Shown here: one piece after another, positions 32,872 through 41,572 of the stretch | How the letters are laid out: each line of letters begins with the position of its first letter | Numbering within the stretch: position 1 is the first letter of the stretch | Source: Beutenbergia cavernae DSM 12333 | GTDB taxonomy: Bacteria; Actinomycetota; Actinomycetes; Actinomycetales; Beutenbergiaceae | Length of the DNA stretch: 64,000 bases | Direction: 5' to 3' | Assembly: GCF_000023105.1 (NCBI RefSeq) | Contig: NC_012669.1 | Span: forward strand, 2,357,025 to 2,421,024 | The notes under the pieces: generated by a model | Seen by the model: only the letters and a program-made list of their open reading frames with translations | The model's database searches: none | Told to the model about the DNA's origin: nothing | Translations under genes and position numbers: made by a program

Positions 32872-33541
32872 GGAGCGTGGTGGCGAGCACGACGACGTCG
32901 CCCGGGCTTCCCGGCGTCAGCTCGCCGGCGAGGTCGGAGAGCGCGTGCAGCACGATGAGCGGCGTCAGCCACCGGAACCGTGCCTGGTAGGCGGCGAACG
33001 CGAACCCGAACGCGGCGGTGAGGTCGACGTTCGTCAGGACGGTGCCGACGTCGGCGTCGGACGTGGCGAGCGCCGAGAGGTGCTGCAGCCCGAACAGCAC
33101 GCCCGTGCTGACGACGGCGATCGCCGTCGAGAAGCTGCGGCTCAGCCGGGCGAGCGTGAACCCGCGACTGAGCAGCTCCTCGTTGACGGCCACGAGCACG
33201 AACGTCAGAGCCCACCACCCCGCGCCGGGCTCAGCGTCGCGTGGACCCTGCGGCCAGGTCCACGAGGCCGCCTCGAGGGCGAACGGCACGAGCCACAGCA
33301 GCGCCGGCCACGACCGCCAGAGGGTGAGGCCGATCTCGGACCACATCCGGGCGGCGGAGACGACCACGACGGCGTAGACGACGCACAGGCCGTTGACGAC
33401 GAGGCCGACGTCCCACCCCCGGAGGCCGAGGAGCGGCAGGACCTCGATCCCGACCACGATGAGCGCGAACCGTCCGAGCATGACGGCCAGCACCACGGCG
33501 ACGGCGCGGGCGCCGCCGGTGCGACTCCGCTCCGAGATCAC
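32762..33541 (-). CDS. CPBP-family intramembrane protease
   Basis: A 259-residue polytopic membrane protein. The CPBP/Rce1 motifs are EELLSRG with the paired Glu residues, FGLQHLSAL, and HALSD with the third metal ligand. Substrates are unknown; relatives process prenylated proteins or bacteriocins. GTG 33541 fits the CAGGAT hexamer 6 nt upstream; GTG 33562 is an alternative. Its 3' end lies inside the DUF389 gene on the other strand. Confidence 0.82.
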   Translation of the reverse strand: MISERSRTGGARAVAVVLAVMLGRFALIVVGIEVLPLLGLRGWDVGLVVNGLCVVYAVVVVSAARMWSEIGLTLWRSWPALLWLVPFALEAASWTWPQGPRDAEPGAGWWALTFVLVAVNEELLSRGFTLARLSRSFSTAIAVVSTGVLFGLQHLSALATSDADVGTVLTNVDLTAAFGFAFAAYQARFRWLTPLIVLHALSDLAGELTPGSPGDVVVLATTLLMVATGVVLLRHASRGGPGGAASARTAPTRSAAPEG

Positions 33542-33620
33542 GGCCTGATCCTGCCGGACCACGTCGGCGCTGTCTCATACTCTCCGGCGATGACTCCCGC
33601 GTGACGGACTGGGAGCCGGG

Positions 33621-34769
33621 CTAGATGTCGAGCTCGACGACGAGCGCCGCGTGGTCCGACGCCTGGTGCGTGCCGGTGAGCATCTCCGGGTACGTCTCCC
33701 ACGCCGTCGGGCGGGTCACGCGGGTACCCCACAGGCCGGTGCGGAACACGCGCCCCGACGTGAACCTCGCGGCCAGACCGCGGGACAGCAGGATGTAGTC
33801 GAGCCGGTTGCGGATCCCGCACGAGTCGAACGTCCCGGGCCGGGGTCCGACGTCGAAGCCGTCGAGGTCGAAGCACGAGACCAGCGGCCCGTCGCTCTCG
33901 AACAGGGCGGCGAGGCTGACCGGCACCTGTCCCACGGCCGGTGAGCCCTCGTTGAGGTCCCCCAGCACGACGACGTGCTCCCCCACCGCGACGAGCTCGT
34001 CGACGATCGCCCGGACCGCCTCCGCCTGACGTCGACGTCGCTCGCCGCCGCCACCGGACTGCGACTTGAAGTGGTTGACGAGCACCTGGATCACCGTGCC
34101 GGACGGCGTGGTGACCTCGTACTGCGCGCAGTCACGGCTGAACACCAGGCCGACCGCGTCCTCCGTGTCGACGTGCGAGTGGATCGCCCCGATCGGGAAC
34201 CCGGGCTTGGTGAGCAGGCCGACGTCGATGCCGCGCTCGTCGTTGCCGTCGACGAGCATGAGGTGCCGGTAGTGGTCGCCGAGCAGCTCCGCGTCGAACC
34301 GGAGCAGGGCCGGGCGGTCCTCCGCCTCGATGACCGCGAGGACGTCGGCGTCCACGTCGTGCACGACGCGCGCCGTCATCCGTATCCCGGTCTCGTCCGT
34401 GGCCTCGACGGCGAGCTCCACCCACCCGATCCACATCCCGCGGCCGGTGGCGATGATCTCGATGTCGCGCGTCGTGTCCCGCGGCTCGGTGTCGAACGTC
34501 CCGCGGTTCTTGCGCAGCCACGCCCAGGGCGGATCCGCGCTCTGCCGGCGTCGCACCGCCCCGTGCGAGTTCACGTAGTAGATGCCGAGGACCACGAGGA
34601 GCTCGCGCATCCGCTCCCGGTCCTGCTCGGTGTACGCGTCCTGCGCGATGAGCGCGTTGAGCTCGCTGTAGGCGGCGAGCACGGGCTCGCCGGCGGCCCA
34701 GTCGCGGGTGTCGAACGCCTTCGGGCGCGCGAACAGGTTCTCGACGTTGAACGACGCGATCCGGACCAT
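33621..34769 (-). CDS. Endonuclease/exonuclease/phosphatase-family protein
   Basis: A 382-residue EEP-fold phosphodiesterase. The motifs are IASFNVENLF, the Glu in AVIEAEDRPALL, VVLGDLNEGS and the terminal SDHAALVVEL; an NHFKSQSGG block supports the active site. It is cytosolic with no signal peptide. The substrate (DNA, phospholipid or nucleotide) is unknown. ATG 34769 has GGAGG 7 nt upstream; a start 40 codons earlier is Arg/Pro-rich and rejected. Confidence 0.87.
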   Translation of the reverse strand: MVRIASFNVENLFARPKAFDTRDWAAGEPVLAAYSELNALIAQDAYTEQDRERMRELLVVLGIYYVNSHGAVRRRQSADPPWAWLRKNRGTFDTEPRDTTRDIEIIATGRGMWIGWVELAVEATDETGIRMTARVVHDVDADVLAVIEAEDRPALLRFDAELLGDHYRHLMLVDGNDERGIDVGLLTKPGFPIGAIHSHVDTEDAVGLVFSRDCAQYEVTTPSGTVIQVLVNHFKSQSGGGGERRRRQAEAVRAIVDELVAVGEHVVVLGDLNEGSPAVGQVPVSLAALFESDGPLVSCFDLDGFDVGPRPGTFDSCGIRNRLDYILLSRGLAARFTSGRVFRTGLWGTRVTRPTAWETYPEMLTGTHQASDHAALVVELDI

Positions 34770-34925
34770 CGCCCACCTCCGGGGCCGACGACGCCGGCGG
34801 CCGTCCGCCGGTGGGGCAAGTCTAGGAAGGTCCTCCGGCGACGGCGATCCGGGCGGCAGGTGTTCGGCGAGTGTTCGGCGCGGCGCCATCGTCGCGGGCG
34901 CGCGACTCCTCTAACGTCACGGGAC

Positions 34926-36521
34926 ATGCCACGGACCTCGTTCGCAGCGTTGCCCGAGACCGACCGCCGCAGCTTCCTGGGACTCGCCGGCGGTTCCGCG
35001 GCGGGGCTGGCCTTCAGCCTCGCCCTCCCCACCGCCGCCGGCGCGACGACGCGCGGCGGGAACCTCCCCTTCCCGTTCACGCAGGGCGTCGCCTCCGGTG
35101 ATCCCCTGACGGACGCCGTCGTCCTCTGGACGCGCATCGCGCCCGACCCGCTGGCACCGGCGGGCGGACTCGATCCGGGGGCGCGCGTCGAGGTCGGGTG
35201 GCAGGTCGCCGAGGACGAGCGTTTCCGCCGGGTCGTGCGCCAGGGCAGCGTGGTGACGAGCGAGGACACCTCGCACACGGTGCACGTCGACGTCCGCGGT
35301 CTGCGGCCGGGCCGGCCCTACTGGTACCGCTTCCGCGCCGGCGGCCACATCAGCGAGGTCGGTCGCACGACGACGGCGCCGAGCCCGCGGTCGATGCAGC
35401 CGCTCAAGCTGGCCGCCGCGTCCTGCCAGAACTGGCGCGCCGGGTACTTCCAGGTGATGTCGGACGCGATCGCGCAGGGCGCGGAGCTCATGGTGTTCGT
35501 CGGGGACTACCTCTACGAGTACCCGGTGCAGCAACTGCCGATCGGGCGCGCCATCGATCCGACGCTCCCGTCGGAGGTCATTCCCACCACTGTGACCCTC
35601 GACCAGTACCGGCTGCGGTACTCCCTCTACAAGACCGATCCCGACCTGCAGGCCGCGCACCGGGTCATGCCGTGGGTCATGTCGTGGGACGACCACGAGG
35701 TGGCCAACGACTACGAGTCGTGGCCGACGCCGGACCTCGACCGTCGCGCCGCCGCGTACCGCGCGTACTGGGAGTTCACGCCGATCCGCTGGCCCCGGAT
35801 CCCGCAGGGGGCGGACGCCCGGCTGTTCCGGCGGTTCCAGTTCGGACAGCTCGCGCAGATCGACATGCTCGACACGCGTGAGTACCGGGACCCCCAGGTG
35901 CGCGGGACCGTCGTCGACGACGGGCCGCGGCGCGACCCGGCACGCCAGATCCTGGGTGCCGAGCAGGAGGCGTGGTTCGCCGAGGGTTTCGGGGCCGAGC
36001 AGGTGCGCTGGAACATCGTCGCGCAGCAGATCCTCATGGCCCGGCTGAACACGGCGAGCGATCCCGAAGCGCCGGTCGTCTTCTCGGCGGGCACGTGGGA
36101 CGGCTACCAGGCGGGGCAGCAGCGCATGTTCGACGTCGTCGCCGCCTCGCAGTCGCGCGGCACGTCGCGCAACTTCTTCGTGCTCTCGGGCGACGTGCAC
36201 TGCTCGTACGTCTCCGACATCGGCGTCGACACGCTCGATCCGACGTCTCCGGTCATCGGCGCCGAGATCACGTCGACGTCCGTCACGTCCGCCCAGGACT
36301 TCGACCCCGAGGCGAACGAACGCCGCCAGGTCCGCCGGCGCGTGAACCCCTCGCTCAAGTGGGCCGACCTGCACTGCGGTTACGTGCTGTGCGACATCCG
36401 GTCCGACGTGCTGCGCGCCGACGTCCGCGTCGTGGACAAGGTCTCCTCCCACGAGGATCCCGTCTTCACGGGCGCGAGCTTCGAGGCGTACGACGGCGTG
36501 CCCGGCATCGTGCAGGTGTGA
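34926..36521 (+). CDS. phoD: Alkaline phosphatase D (PhoD), Tat-exported
   Basis: A 531-residue PhoD-family phosphodiesterase/phosphatase. A twin-arginine signal (DRRSFLGLAGGSAAGLAF) targets the folded enzyme outside. The N-terminal Fn3-like part leads to the metallophosphatase core with FVGDYLYEY, SWDDHEVANDY and LSGDVHCSYV. It releases phosphate from organic esters or teichoic acids, usually under phosphate limitation. ATG 34926 follows TAACGT by 8 nt (leaderless). Pho boxes were not identified. Confidence 0.92.
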   Translation: MPRTSFAALPETDRRSFLGLAGGSAAGLAFSLALPTAAGATTRGGNLPFPFTQGVASGDPLTDAVVLWTRIAPDPLAPAGGLDPGARVEVGWQVAEDERFRRVVRQGSVVTSEDTSHTVHVDVRGLRPGRPYWYRFRAGGHISEVGRTTTAPSPRSMQPLKLAAASCQNWRAGYFQVMSDAIAQGAELMVFVGDYLYEYPVQQLPIGRAIDPTLPSEVIPTTVTLDQYRLRYSLYKTDPDLQAAHRVMPWVMSWDDHEVANDYESWPTPDLDRRAAAYRAYWEFTPIRWPRIPQGADARLFRRFQFGQLAQIDMLDTREYRDPQVRGTVVDDGPRRDPARQILGAEQEAWFAEGFGAEQVRWNIVAQQILMARLNTASDPEAPVVFSAGTWDGYQAGQQRMFDVVAASQSRGTSRNFFVLSGDVHCSYVSDIGVDTLDPTSPVIGAEITSTSVTSAQDFDPEANERRQVRRRVNPSLKWADLHCGYVLCDIRSDVLRADVRVVDKVSSHEDPVFTGASFEAYDGVPGIVQV

Positions 36522-36542
36522 CCCTCACGCGTGCGGTGCGAG

Positions 36543-37874
36543 TCAGCGCCACACGGCGACGGAGCGCGCGGACTCGACGACCACCGATCCGTCCGAGGCG
36601 ATGGTGTGGACGCCGTAGAAGGTCGTGTCCCCGACCTGGACGCGCCAGGCCTCCTCCCCGGAGGTGACGTCGAGGGCCGTCAGCCACTGCCCGTCCTCGT
36701 CGGAGATACCCGCCAGGAGGCGCGTGCCGTCCGTGCCCACGAACCACGTCCCGACCTCGGCGGCTGGCGCGCTCCAGAGCTCGGTCCCGGTCCGAAGGTC
36801 GTGCGCCACCATGGGCGTCTGATCGGACGACATCATCGGGAGAAGCACGACGACGTCGTCCGTAGCCGCCAGCGGGTACGTCTCCTCGGGCGGCTCCCAG
36901 AGCGCCGTCCCGGCGCGGTCTCGTGCCACGAGGCGAAGCGACCTCTCCATCTCCGCGTCCGTCTGGTCGGTCGTGAGGACGACGTCGGGCTCGAGGTCGT
37001 CCGTGACGGTCGGGAGGATCTGACCCGGGAGCAGCGTCGCGACCGTCCGGCCGTCGACGTCGCGCAACGTGCGCTCGGAGTCGAGCGGGCCGACGGCGAC
37101 CAGGTCGCCCACCGCGCCGGTCCACGAGAGCTCGACGTCGGACCCGTCCTCGACGTCGAGGGTCGGCCCGTCCGGCACGCTCCAGAGCACCACGACCGAC
37201 CCCACGACCGCGAACCCTCCCGCCTCCCTCACCTCGAGCTCCGGGGCGGCGCTCTCGAACGCTCGCGACCACACCTGCGTGCCGTCCGCGGCGAGGCGCC
37301 GGATCACCAGCTCGTCGTCGTCGACCACTGACTCGATGCGACCGTGGCCGAACGCGGTCACCGCGCCGACGCCCTCGGCCCGCTCCTCCGTCACGAGCCC
37401 GGTGGAGAGCTCGATCGAGAGGATCGACGAGGCGTCGCCGTCTGCCGTGAGGCACGCGACGAACGGGCCGGACGCGTAGTCGCACCGCGCGAGCGTCAGG
37501 TCCGGGACCCTCCACAGCTCATCCCCTGTCTCCAGGTCGAGCGCCTGCACGCAGCTCTGCCCGAGCACGAGGAGGAGGTCTCCGGCGAGGTTGAGCTGCG
37601 CGTCCGGTTCGCAGAGGTCGGCCTCCCACCGGAGGCTCGGCGGCGCGGACATGTCGGGCACGACTCCCGGCGTGTCGCTCGCCGGTGGCGGCACGTTGGC
37701 CGCGAGGACCATGCCCACGGCACCGAGCGCCGTCGCAACGGCGACCCAGGGCAGCGCGGTGTGCCAGGGGCGCCGCTCGACGTGAACGGGCCCGTCCGGG
37801 TCTCCTCCGGCGGGCTCGTCACGCGCTGCGTCCGTGACGGGCGAGATGTCGAGCTCGATCTCGTCCCGCGCCAT
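36543..37874 (-). CDS. PQQ-like beta-propeller membrane protein, copy 2
   Basis: A 443-residue protein: a short acidic cytosolic tail, one membrane helix (about 40-58, LPWVAVATALGAVGMVLAA) and an extracytoplasmic PQQ/quinoprotein-like beta-propeller (repeats such as QALDLETGDELWRVPD, VAHDLRTGTELWSA, TALDVTSGEEAWRV). No PQQ ligands are evident. It is a tandem paralogue of the gene at 37938; the shared core reads CVQA-D-TG-E-WR. Start ATG 37874 follows CAGGAT by 6 nt (leaderless). The role is unknown, perhaps an outward sensor or assembly factor. Confidence 0.72.
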   Translation of the reverse strand: MARDEIELDISPVTDAARDEPAGGDPDGPVHVERRPWHTALPWVAVATALGAVGMVLAANVPPPASDTPGVVPDMSAPPSLRWEADLCEPDAQLNLAGDLLLVLGQSCVQALDLETGDELWRVPDLTLARCDYASGPFVACLTADGDASSILSIELSTGLVTEERAEGVGAVTAFGHGRIESVVDDDELVIRRLAADGTQVWSRAFESAAPELEVREAGGFAVVGSVVVLWSVPDGPTLDVEDGSDVELSWTGAVGDLVAVGPLDSERTLRDVDGRTVATLLPGQILPTVTDDLEPDVVLTTDQTDAEMERSLRLVARDRAGTALWEPPEETYPLAATDDVVVLLPMMSSDQTPMVAHDLRTGTELWSAPAAEVGTWFVGTDGTRLLAGISDEDGQWLTALDVTSGEEAWRVQVGDTTFYGVHTIASDGSVVVESARSVAVWR

Positions 37875-37937
37875 AGGGCGATCCTGCCCCAGTCCCGGCT
37901 TCATGTGGCCCGATCCGCGCCGGCCGTCAGCGCGGTC

Positions 37938-39254
37938 TCATGGAGCCCGCCACCCGGCCAGACCCTCCGGAGTCAGCACGATCGCCGTCCCGTCCGGCAG
38001 CACGTCCAGGATCCCGCCACCGTCCGGGCCATGGACGTCCACGCGCCACTCCTCGACCCCGGTGCGCACGTTCAGTGCCGCGAGCCAGGCGCCGTCCTGC
38101 GCGAACTGGGTCACCAGGATCCGGGTGCCGTCCGTCCACAGCCTGCTGAACCCGAGGTTCGAGTCCGCGCGCCAGAGCTCCACCCCGGACATCAGGTCGT
38201 ACGCGACGATCTCCGCGACGTTCTCGTAGGAGAACGGGACGAAGACGACCACGCCGTCGACGACCGCGAGGGGCCACATCCCCCTCGGCGCCTCCCACAG
38301 GTCGTGGCCGGTCCGGTCGCGGGCGACGACGTTCAGGTCCGTCCCGTACATGGGGTTCGACGGGTCGGCGATCAGCACGACGTCCGGGTCGAGGTCGTCC
38401 GAGACCCCCGGCAGCATCTGCCCGGGCGCGAGCGTGCCGATGAGGAGCCCGTCGACCCGGTAGACGGGGCGTTCCGCGTCCGCCGGCCCGAGCGCGACGT
38501 ACCGCGCGGAGAGGTCGGCGGCCGAGATCTCCGGCAAGCGTGCGCCGTCGGCCATGCCGAGGGTCTCCGACGAACCCCAGACGCCCACGATCGGTCCGAA
38601 CCCGTACACGCGTGCCGCATCGGACTCCCGGATCTCGGCGTCCGCGGGGAGCGTCGCTGCCCAGACCTCGGATCCGTCCGGCGCCACACGGCGCAGCGAG
38701 ATCCCGTCGCCGGCGAGCGTGGACTCGATCACGTCGTCGCCGGCGGCGAGCGCGTCGACGAGACCCCGGACGTCGCGCTCGGAGACCCGCCCCGAGGCGA
38801 TGTCCACCGTCACGAGCCGCTGCTCCTTGCCCTCGCCCTCCAGGCAGGCCAGGACGTCGGCGCGCGCGGGATGGCAGACCAGGCCGGGGACCTCGAGGCG
38901 CCAGCGCTCCTCGCCCGTGTCCGGGTCGACGGCCTGCACGCAGGTCCGCGCGACGACGAGGACCGTGTCGTCGGTGAGGACGATCTCGGCGTCGGGGGCG
39001 CACACCTCGGCCATCCACGCCTGCTCCGGTGCGACGGACTGATCGGCGACCACGCCCGGCACGTCCCCGAGCGGCGGGGGGATGCGACCCGCGAGGACCA
39101 CACCCACGGCGCCGATCCCGAGCGCGACCGCCACCCACGGCAGCACGGGCTGCCACCGCGGACGATCTCCGCGCTCCCCCGCGGCATCGTCCTGGACGGG
39201 AGCGCGGCCGTCAGGGTCGAGCTCGATGTCGAGCTCGACCTCGTCGTCCCGCAT
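37938..39254 (-). CDS. PQQ-like beta-propeller membrane protein, copy 1
   Basis: A 438-residue paralogue of the next gene downstream, with the same plan: an acidic N terminus, a membrane helix (about 36-54, LPWVAVALGIGAVGVVLAG) and a propeller (QAVDPDTGEERWRLEV, VAYDLMSGVELWRAD, AALNVRTGVEEWRVD). The N-terminal Met-Arg-Asp-Asp-Glu-Val-Glu-Leu-Asp segment matches the paralogue. Start ATG 39254 has GAGG close upstream. The copies clearly arose by duplication and have diverged. Confidence 0.72.
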   Translation of the reverse strand: MRDDEVELDIELDPDGRAPVQDDAAGERGDRPRWQPVLPWVAVALGIGAVGVVLAGRIPPPLGDVPGVVADQSVAPEQAWMAEVCAPDAEIVLTDDTVLVVARTCVQAVDPDTGEERWRLEVPGLVCHPARADVLACLEGEGKEQRLVTVDIASGRVSERDVRGLVDALAAGDDVIESTLAGDGISLRRVAPDGSEVWAATLPADAEIRESDAARVYGFGPIVGVWGSSETLGMADGARLPEISAADLSARYVALGPADAERPVYRVDGLLIGTLAPGQMLPGVSDDLDPDVVLIADPSNPMYGTDLNVVARDRTGHDLWEAPRGMWPLAVVDGVVVFVPFSYENVAEIVAYDLMSGVELWRADSNLGFSRLWTDGTRILVTQFAQDGAWLAALNVRTGVEEWRVDVHGPDGGGILDVLPDGTAIVLTPEGLAGWRAP

Positions 39255-39324
39255 GCCTCGATCTTCCCTCACGTTCCGCTCGAACGCCGGGGGACGGTGA
39301 CGTGAGGACGGGTGCACCCCCCGG

Positions 39325-39352
39325 GCGCATGTGTACGCTCGTACACATGCGC
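39325..39352. promoter_or_regulatory. 28-bp perfect palindrome over the acetyltransferase start
   Basis: Arms GCGCATGTGTACG and CGTACACATGCGC are exact reverse complements around a CT centre. The ATG at 39347 lies inside the right arm. With the TetR gene two genes along, it is the obvious repressor site; a repressor bound here would block a leaderless or near-leaderless start. Alternatively the RNA could form a hairpin over the start codon. Confidence 0.8.
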
Positions 39353-39931
39353 ATCGACCACTTCGCCGGAGACTCCCGCACCAACCGCGAGCGCATGCTC
39401 GCCGGCGACCTGTACATCGCCGACGACCCCGAGAACGCCCGGCTGGCGCAGCGCGCGATGCGGCTCGCCGACGCCTACCACCGGGCCGCCGTCGAGGACG
39501 AGGGTGCCGCCCGACCGCTTCTCGAGGAGCTGCTGGGCAGCCTGGGCGAGGGCGCGTTCGTCAAGGCCCCGCTGTTCGTCGACTACGGCGAGAACCTCCA
39601 CATCGGCGCGCGTACGTTCGCCAACGTCAATCTCACCGCGCTGGACGTCGCGCGGATCACGCTCGGCGAGGACTGCCAGATCGGCCCGAACGTGCAGCTC
39701 CTGACCCCGACGCACCCGGTGGAGCCGGGGCCGCGACGCGACAAGCTCGAGGCGGCTCTGCCCATCACGATCGGCGACAACGTGTGGCTCGGCGGCGGAG
39801 TGATCGTGTGCCCGGGCGTGACGATCGGGAGCGACTCGGTGATCGGCGCGGGCTCCGTCGTCACGCGGGACATCCCGGCCGGCGTCGTCGCCGTCGGCAA
39901 CCCCGCGCGCGTGGTCCGCGAGATCGGCTGA
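39347..39931 (+). CDS. Sugar O-acetyltransferase (maltose/galactoside type)
   Basis: A 194-residue left-handed beta-helix acetyltransferase of the maa/lacA type. It has the N-terminal MLAGDLYIADDPE helix region, the hexapeptide strands (IGPNVQLLTPTHPV, with the catalytic His, and IGDNVWLGGGVIVCPGVTIG) and ends in VAVGNPARVVREIG. It transfers an acetyl group from acetyl-CoA to a sugar. A 28-bp palindrome covers the start, and a TetR gene follows after 3 nt, so it is very likely a TetR target. Confidence 0.9.
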   Translation: MRIDHFAGDSRTNRERMLAGDLYIADDPENARLAQRAMRLADAYHRAAVEDEGAARPLLEELLGSLGEGAFVKAPLFVDYGENLHIGARTFANVNLTALDVARITLGEDCQIGPNVQLLTPTHPVEPGPRRDKLEAALPITIGDNVWLGGGVIVCPGVTIGSDSVIGAGSVVTRDIPAGVVAVGNPARVVREIG

Positions 39932-39934
39932 ACG

Positions 39935-40549
39935 GTGCCGGACCCGCACCCCGCCGGGCGCCCGCGCCCGCGCCCGCGACGGCACGACCCGCGACGGAGG
40001 GACCGGATCGTCGACGCATGCCTCGACGTCGTCGCGGCCGACGGCGTCGCGGGCACGTCCCACCGGAAGGTCGCCGCGGCCGCGGACGTGCCGCTCGGCT
40101 CGATGACCTACCACTTCGCCGGCATGACGGAGCTGCTCCACGCGGCGTTCACGCGGTTCGCCGACGACGTCGCAGAGCGCTTCGAGCGCCGGCTCGCCCC
40201 GGCGACGACGACGGCGGAGGTCGCGACCGCCGTCGTCGCGCTCATCACGCAGGACACGTTCGCCACCCGCCGCGACCTCGTCCTCACCCACGAGCTGTAC
40301 ACCCTCGCCGCCCGGGAGCCGGAGTTCCGCGCGATCACCGCCGCCTGGATGGCGCGCAGCCGTCGGGCGCTCGAGCAGCACGTCGACCCGACCACGGCGC
40401 GACTTCTGGACGCTCTCGTCGAGGGTCTGACGATCCACCGCGCGCTGGACACCGGCGAACGCGACGAGGCGGCCGTCGTCGTCGGGATCCAGCGGATCAT
40501 GGCGGAGCCGACGACGGCGACGCCGCACGCCACGCCGGAGTCTCGCTGA
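39935..40549 (+). CDS. TetR-family regulator
   Basis: A 204-residue TetR repressor. The HTH spans about residues 20-65 (RDRIVDACLDVVAADGVAGT, HRKVAAAADVPLGSMTYHF). The rest is the helical ligand domain. It starts 3 nt after the acetyltransferase stop with GTG 39935, so it is in the same transcript and probably represses it and itself through the palindrome at 39325-39352. The inducer is unknown. Confidence 0.88.
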   Translation: MPDPHPAGRPRPRPRRHDPRRRDRIVDACLDVVAADGVAGTSHRKVAAAADVPLGSMTYHFAGMTELLHAAFTRFADDVAERFERRLAPATTTAEVATAVVALITQDTFATRRDLVLTHELYTLAAREPEFRAITAAWMARSRRALEQHVDPTTARLLDALVEGLTIHRALDTGERDEAAVVVGIQRIMAEPTTATPHATPESR

Positions 40550-40596
40550 GCGCGAAACCGCGTGACGCCGTCGGGCATGCGGCCCAGGATGACGGC

Positions 40597-41568
40597 ATGG
40601 ACTACACCCACCTCGGCCGCACCGGCCTGTCCGTCTCCCGCCTCGTGCTCGGCACCATGAACTTCGGCCCGCAGACGCCGGAGGCCGACGCGCACGCGAT
40701 CATGGACGCCGCGCACGAGCAGGGCATCAACTTCTTCGACACCGCCAACGGGTACGGCCGCCCGATCTACCCGGGGGCCACCGAGGACATCCTCGGGCGC
40801 TGGTTCGCCCAGGGTGGCGGCCGCCGGGAGCGGACCGTCCTGGCGACCAAGGTCTACGGCGCCATGGGTGACTGGCCGAACGAGGGCAAGCTCTCGGCGC
40901 TGAACATCCGCCGGGCACTCGACGCCAGCCTGACCCGGCTCCAGACGGACCACGTGGACCTGTACCAGTTCCACCACATCGACCGGGACACGCCGTGGGA
41001 CGAGATCTGGCAGGCGCTCGAGGTCGCCGTCGCCCAGGGGAAGGTGCTCTACGCCGGGAGCAGCAACTTCGCCGGCTGGCACATCGCGCAGGCTCAGGAG
41101 GCGGCCCGGTCGCGCCACTTCCTCGGCCTGGTGAGCGAGCAGTCGCTCTACAACCTCATCGTGCGGGACATCGAGCGCGACGTCATCCCCGCCGCGCAGC
41201 ACTACGGGCTCGGCGTCATCCCGTGGTCGCCGCTGCAGGGCGGCCTGCTCGGCGGCGTGCTGGGCAAGGAGGCGTCCGGGAAGCGCCGGCTCGAGGGGAG
41301 GGCCGCCGAGGCGCTCGCCGCGCACCGGCCGGCGATCGAGCGGTACGAGGCGCTCGCGGGCCGGCTCGGCGTCGAGCCCGGGTCGCTCGGCCTGGCGTGG
41401 CTCCTGCACCGGCCCGGCGTCACCGGACCCATCATCGGCCCGCGCACCATGGAGCAGCTGAACTCGGCTCTCGCGGCGCTCGACGTGAAGCTCGACGACG
41501 CCGTGCTGGCCGAGCTCGACGAGATCTTCCCTGGCCACAAGACCTCGCCGGAGGACTACGCCTGGTGA
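40597..41568 (+). CDS. Aldo/keto reductase
   Basis: A 323-residue NADPH-dependent AKR. The catalytic Asp and Tyr are in FFDTANGYG, the Lys in LATKVYG, and the His in YQFHHID; the coenzyme-binding C-terminal part is GPIIGPRTMEQLNSAL. It reduces aldehydes or ketones. ATG 40597 follows CAGGAT by 6 nt (leaderless). It is 47 nt from the TetR gene with its own promoter, and convergent with the dioxygenase gene. Confidence 0.9.
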   Translation: MDYTHLGRTGLSVSRLVLGTMNFGPQTPEADAHAIMDAAHEQGINFFDTANGYGRPIYPGATEDILGRWFAQGGGRRERTVLATKVYGAMGDWPNEGKLSALNIRRALDASLTRLQTDHVDLYQFHHIDRDTPWDEIWQALEVAVAQGKVLYAGSSNFAGWHIAQAQEAARSRHFLGLVSEQSLYNLIVRDIERDVIPAAQHYGLGVIPWSPLQGGLLGGVLGKEASGKRRLEGRAAEALAAHRPAIERYEALAGRLGVEPGSLGLAWLLHRPGVTGPIIGPRTMEQLNSALAALDVKLDDAVLAELDEIFPGHKTSPEDYAW

Positions 41569-41572
41569 GCTC

